Below are positions 33,335 through 45,053 of a DNA stretch of 64,000 nucleotides, in pieces. Every line of letters begins with the position of its first letter. Position 1 is the stretch's first letter. The position numbers and the translations under genes were made by a program. The DNA is from Venturia oleaginea (Eukaryota > Ascomycota > Dothideomycetes > Venturiales > Venturiaceae). The notes beneath the pieces were generated by a model. That model did no database searches. It saw nothing but the letters and a program-made list of their open reading frames with translations, and was not told the DNA's origin. Location of the stretch: positions 1,612,001-1,676,000 of the forward strand of contig JABMLP010000006.1 in assembly GCA_013176395.1 (NCBI GenBank), written 5' to 3'.

Positions 33335-34642
33335 CTGGGCCTATCTATGAATCACGAAACCGTCTTTCGACTCCCCCACATTCGCGTCCTTGGTGCAATC
33401 TCGAAAACAGACCGACTCAGTGTGCGTGAGGCATTCCTGTGAAAGTCATGACTTATGCTGTTGTTGAGTGAATGAGCAAGTTGTGACGTCCCGTGATTTA
33501 CAAGCCTAACTGTCAATTGTCTGTGAGACTGGGGTCAGACAGACCTATAAAACAGGACTACTTCTTCCTTTGTTACCAGCCACGTCCATACTTGGACCTT
33601 GCCGTTTAGACTCACCGCCGATGAAAGGGTTACGTGGTATGGAACAAAACCTCAAGAAGCCTCACTAACGCCGATAGAATTCAAAGTCAGCAATGCATTT
33701 GAAGCCACAAGTAGAGCAGAAGGGGAGGTTGAGCACGCAGCTGGATAGGAGAAGAATGGAAAGATGGAAACACAGTTCCAAAGGTGAGGCTTAAGCCTAG
33801 TAGATTGCGATTTGAAAGAGGATATTTCCCCATTGAGCGCTGAATGGTTCTGGATATCATCTGTAAACGATACGTGCATGTGCTCGAACAAGGAATGAAT
33901 ACACGCTCTTCGTAGAGTATGTGTAGGTCGACATTTGAGGTGATGATGAGTGGTAGAAGGCGGGGACTGTTGACATGTATAGGTATAGCCCGACTGTCTC
34001 CGCGGCCACGTTCTACGTAAGTTACCGCAGAGTCAATTCTTTGTGCGAGCAGTGGTACGAAGAGAACACGTTGGGCGGTTGGAGACACGGTTGTTACGAA
34101 GCTTAAATACTGGCCATCTATTACGTGCTACATGAAGCAGTAGATGCGTCTGTTTGTGACGGATTTAATTTGGCTTTAATGAGGAGCAGGACTCGGAGGT
34201 AACTTCACCCGTCACGTGTGTTCTATACTTCTAGTGCGTCTCCAACTCTCCAAATATTTCAATTGATCTGCACCGAAAAAATCCATCACGAGCAACATTC
34301 CCATTAGACAAACAAAACACCAATCATCACGCGAACCCTCCTATCCTCTCCATCTTCCCATTGCACCCTTATAGCCTCATAATCATAGTTGTGCCCGCAG
34401 TCTGATAGACCAAAATTCCTCGTCGCCCTTCGCCTTTCGCCCATCGCCCATCATCTTTCCGAGTCAGTCTACCGACTGTGTACAAGATCCCATCATCCCT
34501 CATTAAGCCCCATTCCTAACCCAAATTCTAGCAGCCATCTAAAAGCTCACGCGCTTCCTCCAATCCAATCCACTTTCTCCGTCGCTTCTTCCCAGCATCT
34601 TCATCTAGCTGGTATCCTCCATTCGCAATACCATTCTTCATC
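33335..34642. other. Intergenic, no gene seen
   Basis: Contains the 5' flank and probably a long 5' untranslated region of the G3BP-like gene (pyrimidine-rich near 34320-34640). No other supported feature. Confidence 0.4.
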
Positions 34643-36498
34643 ATGGCAAACGAAGGCATCAACGGCAGCTATGGCGACTCCTCCTTTCCAGCCCAGCAAT
34701 CCAACGGCGCTCCAGCCAACCCATCGCAATCCGAACAACCTTCCAAGGAAGAGGTTGCATGGTACTTCGTCGAATCATACTATACTACCATGAGCCGAAC
34801 CCCAGAGAAGCTCTACGTATGTTGTCAACCCACATCTCAGCCAAGTGCCCCACTAACATGAGACTAGCTCTTCTTCAACAAGCGATCGCGTATGGTACAG
34901 GGAACTGAGGAAAAGAAGGCCCCTGTCTCGGCTGGTCAAAAGGTGAGCAACTTTTCCACGAAGACAAGCAGTGATCGCGGGCTTTCGTCGTATGGTTACT
35001 TGGAACACCCCAATCACACTATTTGATGGTTCCCCCACGATCCTGCTTTCTCAATGCTCTTTCAATCCCATCTCGATGTTGCCCGACCTATGGTGGTTTT
35101 CACTTCGAACTTTCCAGAACTTTAGCGATACCGAGTTGGAGATGAAGGACTCCAACGCGAAACAAGTATTTAAGCTACACAGATGAATTAGCTACACCGA
35201 ATATCCAAGAGCGTATCGAAAAGCTCAACTTCCAGGACTGCAAGGTTCGCGTCACCAATGTCGACTCCCAGGCCTCCGACGAGAACATAGTTATTCAGGT
35301 CATCGGAGAGATGTCCAACAAATCCCAGCCCCACCGCAAATTCGTCCAGACTTTCGTCCTCGCCGGTCAGACCAACGGCTACTTCGTCCTCAACGACATC
35401 TTCCGATATATCGCTGAGGATGAAGAAGAAGTCGTGCCAGAGGCCGCAGAGACAGAGACAGAGGCGCACTCTGAATACCAGGAGCCTGTTCCTACCGCAA
35501 ACGACTCCGCACTCAAGAGCCTGAACGAGACTGAGGAAACCATTACACACGAGCCAGATGTCACGGAGGTTGATAAGAAACTAGAAGAGGTGGCACATGA
35601 GGAGGAGAACGCTGAAGAGGAGGCTACTCCTGCTACCAACGGTACTCCCGTTCCAGAGGTAGCCGAAGAGGAACCTCCAGCTCCCAATGACTCCGCACCA
35701 GAGGAGCCAGAAGCAGAGGAACCCCCAGTGCCTGCCGCTGAAGAGCCTGAGCAGGTTGAAGAGCCAAAGGCACCCGTCCCAACGCCCGCACCGGTCAAGG
35801 CTACTACACCGGTCGCTGCCGCTCCACCAAAGCCTGCTGTGCCAAAGTCTTGGGCCCAATTGGTCGCTCCTAAGACTTCAGTCGCGCCCACACCAGCACC
35901 AGCACCAGCTGCTGCCCCACAACCCAAGGCCGCCGCTCCATCTCCCGCCGCTGCACAGCCAAAGGCCGCTGCGACATCCTCGCCAGCTCCACCAGTCCGA
36001 CAGCCATCCCCAACTGGTAGCCAGCAAGACGGCTGGCAGACAGCCGGTGCTGATCACAACCGCAGCAAGTCCCGTGCCCAGGCACCCACCATCGTTGGAC
36101 CAGACGGCAAGGTTCGCGCCTTCATCAAGAACGTCTACGCTGGTGTTGACGCCGAGGAGCTCAAGGCCCACCTAAACAAGTTTGGAGAGCTCGTCTACTT
36201 CGATGTAAATCGTACAAAGAACTCTGCCTTTGGTGAGTTCAAGAGCCTTGCCGGTTTCCAGGCCGCTGTTGCTGCCAACCCACACTCTGTCGGCGGCGTT
36301 GACGACATCTTCGTTGAGGAGCGCCGTCCAGCAGTTGTATTTAACGGCCGCGGTGGAGCCCGTGGTGGCCGCGGCGGTTTCGAGCGACCAGCTGGCCAAG
36401 GCCGTGGTGGTGGAGCCCCTCGCGGTGCCTTCGGTGGTGCCAACCGTGGCCGTGGTGGCACAGCAACTCCCCGTGGCCGTGGCGCGCCCGCAGCTTGA
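34643..36498 (+). CDS. G3BP/Nxt3-type NTF2 and RRM domain protein
   Basis: The start MANEGINGSYGDSS precedes an NTF2-like domain (EEVAWYFVESYYTTMSRTPE, LFFNKRSRMVQGTEE, then RIEKLNFQDCKVRVTNVDSQ and FVLAGQTNGYFVLNDIFRYI). A long Glu/Pro/Ala-rich linker follows, then an RRM (VRAFIKNVYAGVDAEELKAH, SAFGEFKSLAGF) and an RGG-rich tail. This is the architecture of G3BP and fission-yeast Nxt3, which bind RNA and the Ubp3 deubiquitinase and act in stress granules. Exons 34643-34816 and 34868-34942 are clear, and the last exon ends at 36498. The third junction (34943 to about 35203) is not resolved: the closest AG acceptors give the wrong phase. Acceptor AACAAG at 35166 keeps the frame but adds about 12 odd residues. 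Confidence 0.85.
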
Positions 36499-37490
36499 GT
36501 ATTTTGACGTTCTCGGCGGAACGACGACGATTTGCTGCTATCTACCATATCCTTTTTCGCCTGGATAATTGCGATTTCATGGTGTCATGTCCCAGCTGTA
36601 TTATTCTTCGGTTAAAAGCTTTGTTGTCCGGGGTCTTTATCAAAAGGTTCCATTGGGAGCAAGTCAGGCATTCGGGCGCGTCAATGATCATCTTATACCA
36701 GTTTTTGTTTGCATAGCGTTTGTACCTCTTCACTTTCCATTTCAGTTCTACCCTATTCGGTTGACATTATATCGAAGATAACGATTGCTACGGGCGGGTA
36801 ACGCGGGTATAGTGATGCTATATACGGGTAGATCTTGGATTTGGGAAGTTTCTTTGACGGTATAGTATTGAAGTTGGTTGGTTGGTTGGTTATGCAGCGT
36901 TGCTTGTTCGCGAGCAGGGCTTCGACTGAGGGTTAGGAAAGTAATTGCTATGGGTGTATGAGAGTAGCGCGCTGCTCTCTGTAAAGTACTTATGGCGGCA
37001 CGCATTATGTATGATAACTGGATGCGAACAATTATGTATATGAAGATGATGCCGTTTTATCTGGCCTTCAAGAATTGAGTACGAGTCGAAACAGAAGCCC
37101 CCAGTCCTATATGAGGTGTTAATGGCAAATGGCCTGACGTGTGGTGAAATGGAGGGCTTCAGCTTTTGGGCATGCGATATCGGGGATACAGATCACGAGC
37201 CTCGAGACGAGAGAAATTCCACAGTGCAACCGTTACTGGTCACAGCTGTCTTGTATCTTATAACAGAGTACGTGCAGGTGATATTCTCTCCTTTTCTCTC
37301 TCTCTGTGCTTGGTTCCAACAGTTGATATACCATACTGCCCCACTACTATCGGCCTCATTCCGCCAGGGATAAGTCAGATCAGATCAGATCAGACAGCAA
37401 TCATATACGTCACGCAATATACAACGAGATTATCGAACATCTACTATAACACCACCCACTCCCAAACGCGCTTCTTAACGCAGATGCACG
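36499..37490. other. Intergenic, no gene seen
   Basis: 3' flank of the G3BP-like gene and 5' flank of the septin-like gene. A short AGATCAGATCAG microsatellite lies at about 37378. No gene. Confidence 0.45.
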
Positions 37491-40173
37491 ATGCGTCCGA
37501 CGGGGAGTGATGCCGCTTTGAATCCCCCGCGGTCGAGGAAGAGCAGTCTAACAGACATTCACGCGCCAAACCAGACATCTGGACCTCCAACGACCTTCTT
37601 TATGGCCACTGAGGAGCAGCTTATGGGCACAGGGACAGGCACGTCAGAGGGGAGACCGAGCATGTCGAAACCAAGGAGGACCAGCGATGAGGAGTCTCTT
37701 GCCATGACTAAGACACCGAATAGCCACCCTGTAGAAAGAAGACCGAGCATATCTGGAGGTCGAAATGGCAACATGAAAGATCCCACGGATAGCGTGTATG
37801 TTGTCCAAAGTCTGGAAGAGGCACTCGGAGAAGCCTTCAGAGATAAGCCCACAGAGAATCAGGAAGAGCAACAGCCAAGAATTACAAACAATGGTCTTGC
37901 TGCACTTCTGGGGTTGAAGAGAAGGAAGAATGTCACAAGTGCGGACGGTAATGAGAAACCTGATATCGCAGAAGGCACAAGAGATAGATCACCCGGAAGC
38001 TCGAGACATCCCTCACCACGAGATACTCACCTCGACGATAATCGCACACGACAATCCTCTCGCGCTCCTACCATATCACAGCCTCTTACCCCTTTACAAC
38101 TTGAGAGTCCCACTCCAAACTCAGCAATACCAAGTACACCCAAATCTGGCAGCTTTCGAAGTCTACATTTGAGTGATGAAGATGAGGGCACGGAGGATGG
38201 TACCAGCCAGGTCATTGCTAGCAGTGAGGAAGAGGGGGATTATCAGCATCATCATGGCAAAGCAGATATGGCTGGCAGTGTGATGCCAGAGCTAGTCATG
38301 CCGAGTCTGTCAATGCCTGCTCGCCGACCATTCACAGCAAGAGGAAAGCAGATGGGTAGGCTAAAGGTTTGTGTTGCTGGACCATCAGGTAGGAGTCGTG
38401 CTGTCTTTATAAACAGTGACAGACTAAAAATGTTGCAGGAGTTGGGAAAACAAGTCTTGTTCGAGCAATCTTCCAACAATGTCAGGATATCGTACACATC
38501 GATCCCATATCCACCAACAACCCGTCCAGTCAAACACTCACGCCTCCACGAACCAGATCCAAGGCTAAGAAGCTAGAAAGAAGCAGGACGACAAACATAA
38601 CGGAAATTCATGCAAGTACAAGAGCATACCCAGCATGGTGGTCTGAACTAGAGGAAAGTCGAGTGTTGCGGAGGAGGAAGAGCATGGGTGAGACTGTTTT
38701 GGAGAGGAATATTTGTTTTATTGATACCCCAGGGAGTTCCCCTACATGGACCTACGAGCACATTGTGAGATACATCGAGAGTTTGCTGCATAAGAACGCG
38801 TCGATCACCACGTTAAGTGATTCGGAGCTGATGAATGCCTTGAGTGGTAGCGGAGGAGTGCAAGTTGACGTGGTTATATACGTGGTCCCGCATGGTAGGC
38901 ATTCCTCGAGAGTGCAAGTCGAGCATATACTGATGTCAGGTTAGAATGGACCCACGATGAGCACATTACTCAAATCGGTCGCCTGGCTTCGTTGACCAAT
39001 GTCATTCCTGTCTTCAGCAAAGCTGATCTGGTAAGCGACGAGAAGATAAGCCACCTGAAAAGGAAGTTGAGTAGCGATTTGGAGGGCAACGGACATCGCA
39101 CTTTTTCCTTCGCTCGACCCTCAGAAGGGTCGCCAGTATCCGGCACTACTTCAGCAGAACCAGAACTGTCGAGCAGCAGATCCCCACTGTTCAGAGCAGG
39201 TCCTCCCTTTGCTGTATCATGTCTCCCTGGTCCCAACGATCACGAAATGGACGCCTCACTCCTCATGTCCCCTTCTTACAGCCCACCACTCGTATCGTCT
39301 GATCTCGAGGATTTGGTATTTCAGCTCTTGGATCCGGAGAATATTGCACACCTTCGGCACAGTGCTGTGAGAAAGTTTATTGCTTGGAGACGGCAGAAGA
39401 ACAGCGATGCAGTCGATTCAGGTGGTGCGTCGAGTGGTGCTGACTCGTTGGGATATCCATCTAGCAGTTTCGGTGTCCGAGATCAAATTGCCATGGCTCG
39501 ACGAACACCACTTTCACCATCAAGGTCGCAAGGCTTGGTACCGAGAGGCCGTGGTCACATTCATGGTCGATCCCTATCCCCAAGCTCCTCTTCGCCATTT
39601 AACATGTCATCGACGGCCCTTATCGGCACCGGATTACCCGACTTCACGAGAGCAAGGCTGCGCGATCACATGTTTCATGAGGAGAGCTTGGCTGAGGTGC
39701 GGATGGCGAAGTGGGCGTCTGACCTACAGCGTTCTTTGCGCAACGAGAAGGAAACTTTTGAGCGAGTGGCCAAAGCGGAGAGAGCGAAGTGGTTACTTGA
39801 AAGAATTGGAGAAGAAGTGCAGCAGGGTAATATCGGGGCTTTATCTGGGAGTATGGAGCCAGGACTTCCGCAATGGGTGGTTGAGAAGAGAGATGCATCG
39901 AATGAGACGAAGAGAGCGAGGAGTCCTAGGGAGGATTTGGAGTTACCGAGTTGGGCGAGGGGTGGGAAGATTGGAAATGGGAAGAGGTATCAGTATGAAG
40001 AAGATGCTCACGATCCTCTAGGTCTTTGTATGCTTGGTAATGGGGTCAGTCGGGTTGGAGGGGTTGTTGTGAAGGTTTTGGGAGGTGGTGTTCTTGTTGG
40101 TGCTGTGTGGATGGCTGTTGCTCGGGCTTGGGGATGGGAGGGACGGGTTGGGGGTTGGTGGGGTGGGCAGTAG
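37491..40173 (+). CDS. Septin-like P-loop GTPase with C-terminal membrane helix
   Basis: Exons 37491-38388, 38439-38894 and 38945-40173 give 860 residues. About 290 disordered Ser/Pro-rich residues come first. The GTPase core has G1 VAGPSGVGKTSLVRAIF (around residues 295-311, rebuilt across intron 1), the G3-like ICFIDTPGSS, and the G4-like NVIPVFSKADLV, matching the septin order. A predicted coiled region (RSLRNEKETFERVAKAERAK) and a C-terminal hydrophobic segment (GGVVVKVLGGGVLVGAVWMA) follow. Canonical septins polymerise at division sites. This divergent form with a tail anchor is likely membrane-tethered. Both introns are 50 bp. The function is unknown. Confidence 0.82.
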
Positions 40174-40563
40174 GTTTCTCTCCACTATTGTGGATGCTTT
40201 TTTAGATAGCCATGGGTGTTTTTCTGCTCTCTTGCACATGGGCGTTTTATCTATCCATCTGGGAACTTGGGCGTATGCAACTAGCTCAATTTATATTCTT
40301 CCTGATGCGATATCTTTTGGGACCGATAGATAGTGTACGATTACGATCTGATAAAGTTTGATGGGATGATAACGATTCTTACTATTGGGATGCAAGAAAA
40401 GGAGAAAGAAGTCGGATGCTTCGATTTTTATGATCTGCGTCAAGATTTCCTCTTCGGGCTAGGCATCAGCTGATCGGAGACGCTCAAGGCGCGGTCCCTA
40501 CTTCGTAATCGTACAGCATGCGTTGCCTTCTAAGCTCACGCTCCATCATCCATCAAAACAATT
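40174..40563. other. Intergenic, no gene seen
   Basis: Spacer between the septin-like gene and the regulator pseudogene. No feature. Confidence 0.45.
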
Positions 40564-42695
40564 ATGGCGTCTGTCGCTGAGCCTGATGCTACAAGCACAC
40601 AGAACGTCTCATGCTCAGAATGCCAACGCCGGAAGCAGAAATGCTCACGCCTGTGGCCCTGCCAACACTGCTCTTCGCGTGGGGTATCTCACCTTTGTCA
40701 ATTCGGTTCACGAAAAGGATCGCCCAGTAGTGAGTCTCCAGGAGAAACCTCGCAATCATCGAGGAAGAGAAAGGAGCCCGAATCTCTCGCGTCGCTCGCT
40801 AAAGGTCCTACCGAGTTTTCTCCTACGGATGGACTGAGGGCGCTTGGATACTTACAAATTGAGGATGATCCCAAGTTCTCTGGATTTGCGACGCAAAAGA
40901 AGGAGCCTTTTATCTTTCCGGAACATGAGGTCTCCTTGAGAGCGATACCGCCACGGTAAGGAATGCTGATCATGTGCCATCAAATCGCAGAATCTAATGT
41001 CATGCGCGATAGACTGTACTGCGATGCCTTGGTACAGAATTACTTTAGCGAAACAAATTATCAGTAATACGCTATCTATCCTCCATAGTTCATGGACCAG
41101 TACCGACGTTGGTGGGAACTCAGGAGCAAACGCGTCCAGCTCAGCATTTCATTTACGCTTCTCCTACTACGAGTTTGCGCATGCTCGGCCCAATCTCTTC
41201 GAATTTCGCTTCGGGAAAAATTGGAAGCGGAACTTGGGGAGACTGCTCAGGAGATGACAGACCAGTTTCACCAAGCGGCAGAAAATGTGAGTGAAGATGT
41301 TCAGCCTGGCTTGGGAGGACTGACTCATGTGCAGCAGCTGTTCACAGCGGCTGTGTGGTATAAGTGCGAATCACGATTTGTCGATTCGTAGCACGCTTTG
41401 AATAGAGGAATCCGTTATGCCCAAGAGATCGGTAAGTGCAGTGATTAGGAGTGTTTCCATCTTTTCACTCATACCTTTCACAGGCATGCACGACGAGGCA
41501 ATTACTGAAGGAATCAGCGAATCTGATAGAGAAATGAGACGCCGAGTCTGGTGTATCTTAGTGGTCTGGGACAGGAAAGTCGTTTACTGCTTGATACTGA
41601 GCGAATACTCATGCGACTTCAGATTCCAATCCTTGATCCTGTCTCGACCGTTGATACTGAATGAAGGCTATTCCCCAGTTCCATTGCGGAAGCAAATCTA
41701 GAGTATGACCCAGCATATCCGATGATTCCTTCCACCATCATGCCAATGATGCTGCAAAAGAAGCTGATCGGCCTTGTCTCAAATGTCTGGAATACTCGAA
41801 TAGGCCTATCCAATCAGGAAGCCGCCAGTGCAACGGCTATGATAGAAAAATGGTTTGCAGACTTGTCTAGCTCTCTCCTGACATGTCGTTCGATGGCAAG
41901 TTCCCGTATCTGCGATATCAGCGCCTGCAATTACATCTAATGGGAAATAGCGCCGTTCAAGGCGCTTTGAAACCGTATCTCACAAAGACCAATGGCCTTA
42001 GGGACCCATCAACTGCTGGACATGATCACACCTTACTGGCTACGGCCGTCGATTATGCACTTTACACAATGGACACCGCGGAGCAAATCTTCCACCTCTA
42101 CCATCCATTCTATACGAAAAACTTTATCGTCGCATTCACGCCATTCGATACAGCCGCACTGCTTTGCTCAGCTATTCTTCGCGATGTACATCAAGATCTT
42201 CCCAGGCGACCGGATGTTATCACTGCCATTGGGAAAGGCCTTTTCTTGATCAAGCAGCTTAAACCTCATAATCGCGTTGCCAGCATCGCCCATAGCGTCA
42301 TCACTTCGCTGATTCCCACTCTTAATCTGACGAATGAGGAGAAACTCTTCATTGATCCTGATCATGAAATTTTCTCTGCGGAAGTCCTCGAGCGACCAGC
42401 AAAACGCGTCGCGACCTATAATCCCACACCCTTGGGAAGCAAGAATCTGAGTGCAACAACCATCGATTCCAGTCCAGAGGATACATTTCCGACACCAGAA
42501 GCGAAATTGCCGAACGTGGCAGGAAACCAATTGCAGGATTATGATTGGGAATTTGATCCCAATCTACTTCTGGGCACTCAGCCGCTGTCCGATGTGGATC
42601 TTGGACTACTCAAGCCGGTATGGGACTGGGAGACCATCAGCTTTCCCGATGCCTATTACAATCAGGGTATGAATACGCGGTCGGGCTTGTCATGA
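40564..42695 (+). pseudogene. Zn2Cys6 fungal transcription factor, disrupted
   Basis: Exon 1 encodes an intact zinc cluster (CSECQRRKQKCSRLWPCQHC, then SSRGVSHLC; residues about 17-45). Downstream is the fungal-specific transcription factor domain, but it is broken. In NYQ*YAIYPP*FMDQYRRWW there are two stops (about 41065-41090). In FVDS*HALNRG there is a TAG where Trp is expected (about 41390). Frame changes follow near WDR (about 41575) and SSSL (about 41880), and a TGA near 41665. The C-terminal 270 residues (from MSFDGKFPYLRYQRLQLHLM) are open to the stop at 42695. A tiny 24-nt intron could remove the first two stops, but not the others. The family regulates metabolic genes. Confidence 0.82.
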
Positions 42696-43689
42696 AATAT
42701 TGGCTTCTTCTGGAAGGTACGTCGTCATGTATTTGTTGATTAAAGTGACCGGCGAGATTCATGCATCTCGCAACATTGTCGATCTTCACAATCACATATG
42801 AAAAGGCTAGTCACAGCGTGGCTCATAGTTGGTCGACCATGTAGCCATAACTCTTACTGAGGTACCCAAGCATTTCATTGCTGTTATGCACCGCTCGATT
42901 CGGCAATCTACAGTATGGGTTCAGCCATAGAATATTTGGTGCAACGATGGGAGTAACTCGCCGTCTGATCACATCAATGATCAGAAATGCATTGCCTCCT
43001 AGACATAAGTGAGCTTAGATCTAACTATCAAAGATCTTCCTCTCACGTGTCAACAGCATCGAATCTGCAGCCACACCCAAGCAAAAACTTCCACGTCAAA
43101 ATGGAACAGATCCTTTCACTCCTCTTTCTTCAGAATCTTTTCGACCACGTTTCAGATATCTTATTGGACCTCGCAGTGTTCGCAAACGGTAAGAACCCAT
43201 TCACAAGAAATAGACATCCAATACCTCCAAACCCTCACCGACTTTGGTACTTCGTCAGGTAATCGGGTAAAGAGGATGGTCTAGAAGAGTACCGCGAGAT
43301 TAGCAGTGCGTAAACACCATGGGCTATTGGGACCGACTTGGCTCGGATTCTTGCTCGCAGATGTGTCAAAAGGAACCACCGGTGATGTAAAGGAGCATTG
43401 CAACCGCTGTTTTCTTTCGTTCCACGCGTCTCAAAAATCATAGGCAGTTGAGAAAGCTTCCTTTGGATTTCGCGTTGCAATGGCTGTTGTGAGCGTAACG
43501 CTTGTAGCTCTCCCCCGACCAACTCAGACTTGGTTTTACAATTAAAGAGGCTTGTAGACTCTTGTGATCATACCGTACTCTATTATGGCACCGAATTTAG
43601 GAGAAAAAATGTGGATGCTTTTATTTCGACCTGTGGGACTGGGGCTGCTCTTGTGGTTGTTCGTGTGAGCTTTAAGTCACAAGCAATCC

Positions 43690-43880
43690 CTTCAATTCAG
43701 ACCCCCTTCGAGCTACACATTGATCAAAAATACCATCGGCCTTCGAATGCTCTGGATTCTAGATCGATCGCGATGAATTCCTGGCAATCTTCGAAAATTG
43801 TGTTGCCAGAATTTATCGATATTGATGTCAAGTTGCAGATGACATTCCGTTTCAGTTGTGCCTCGAGGAGCGATGAACAG
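43690..43880 (-). pseudogene. F-box-like gene fragment
   Basis: DNA aligns in the same orientation with 30390-30530 (shared TTCAATTCAG, AGATCGAT, AATTCCTGG, TTGCCAGAA). On the minus strand it reads NTIFEDCQEFIAIDLESRAF, similar to YQEFTAIDLELRDF at 30.4 kb. No upstream coding part remains. Confidence 0.4.
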
Positions 43881-44579
43881 AGGCGAAGCCTGTAGTAAGA
43901 TGACCTCGTAAGCGTGGGGTTTGGGTTTGGTTTGCTATACGGCAGTCTGGGACAGCTGTTGGTGCGCGTAGAAGGACTGCCAAGGGCTTTGGGTTTTTGT
44001 GGCGGTGACAAGATGGCGTGTGGAGGGTTGCGACAGATTAGGGCTTCTCTTTCTTGATTCGTGAATCTTCCAAAGGAAAAATCCCGAGGTGTCGAAACGA
44101 GCTAAGCCAGCATGCCCGGTAACCAAGACATGGCACGAGATGAAAAATACTAGTAACCCACAGACAGCACCGTGAGCCGCACCGCTGAGTGTGCTATAAC
44201 CCATGGGCCCATGCCGTTCATGCCAAAAGTCATCCGCGATGCCAGCGGGGCTACGACATCGCAGCTAACATTTGAGAACAAGCTCCAAGCTTGAAGCCCT
44301 CAACCTTGGCGTCTTGGAGAACTTGACGGGAGGCTTATGCTAGCTGGCATACTCGGTAATGAAATCTTTGTGTCTTCATATCTCTTCTGCTACTTACAAC
44401 TAAGTGCAGTAACTGTTCGGCATCGTCGATCAATTGGTCCCGAGGCTGAGAAAAGCGGCGGCGTAGCAATCGCAGAGTACGCTGCAATTCTTCCCATCGA
44501 TTGGCTGCAACGACGTAATCTTCCACTCGTAATCTTCCACTCGTAATCTGCAGAAAAGAACAGTGCTTCTAACATAGTA

Positions 44580-44728
44580 CTGTGGTCTGGAGGATATTAC
44601 ATGTTAGGACGCGACTCACTTACCGGGTCCTAAAACATCCTAAACACAACAGAATCTACGAGAATTGGAAGTCGCGAGGCCTTTGTAGATGATTCAAGTT
44701 CTAACATGTAATACCCTCCATACCATAG
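44580..44728. mobile_element. 149-bp TA-flanked MITE, Tc1-like ends
   Basis: Inverted ends CTGTGGTCTGGAGGATATTA and, from the right, CTATGGTATGGAGGGTATTA, continuing CATGTTAG on both arms. TA flanks at 44578-44579 and 44729-44730. The CTATGGT end matches the Tc1 elements at 737 and 1438, so it may be mobilised by the same transposase. A decayed relative lies at about 11880-12005. Confidence 0.65.
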
Positions 44729-45006
44729 TAGGTCCATCCTCCCGCATGTGCATTTTCAGTTCTTTCTAATGTAGCCTCTTGGGCTGAGCAAAGCCCTTTC
44801 TCCTACTCATCACTAAGAAGGGACGCCACTTCTCGCTCAGCCAAAAAAACTTCCCCAGTAACGCGCACTTGCGAGTGCCATCTTTCTAGATTGTTATAAC
44901 TGACAGGCCACCCAACAGTTCTCGGCTCGGACGAGTAAGACCAGGGCGAGTAGGCGAAAACACTTTCTACAGGCGGGTAGGCGGGTAGAGTCAACCCTCC
45001 CGTCGA

Positions 45007-45053
45007 GTGCTAATTAGGAGTGGCGTAGTAACTTCGCCACTCCTAATAAGTAC
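45007..45053. repeat. Hairpin, 19-bp arms
   Basis: Arms GTGCTAATTAGGAGTGGCG and GTACTTATTAGGAGTGGCG (complement) with a 9-nt loop. Possibly a remnant of a small inverted-repeat element. No terminator role is implied. Confidence 0.5.

Noticed and set aside
41065..41090. 24-nt intron to rescue the zinc-cluster regulator
   Set aside because: Far shorter than any other intron here, and the removed codons match expected protein sequence.
43935..44204. 89-codon open frame with one hydrophobic segment
   Set aside because: No conserved motif, no intron logic, and it overlaps relic sequence; likely chance.
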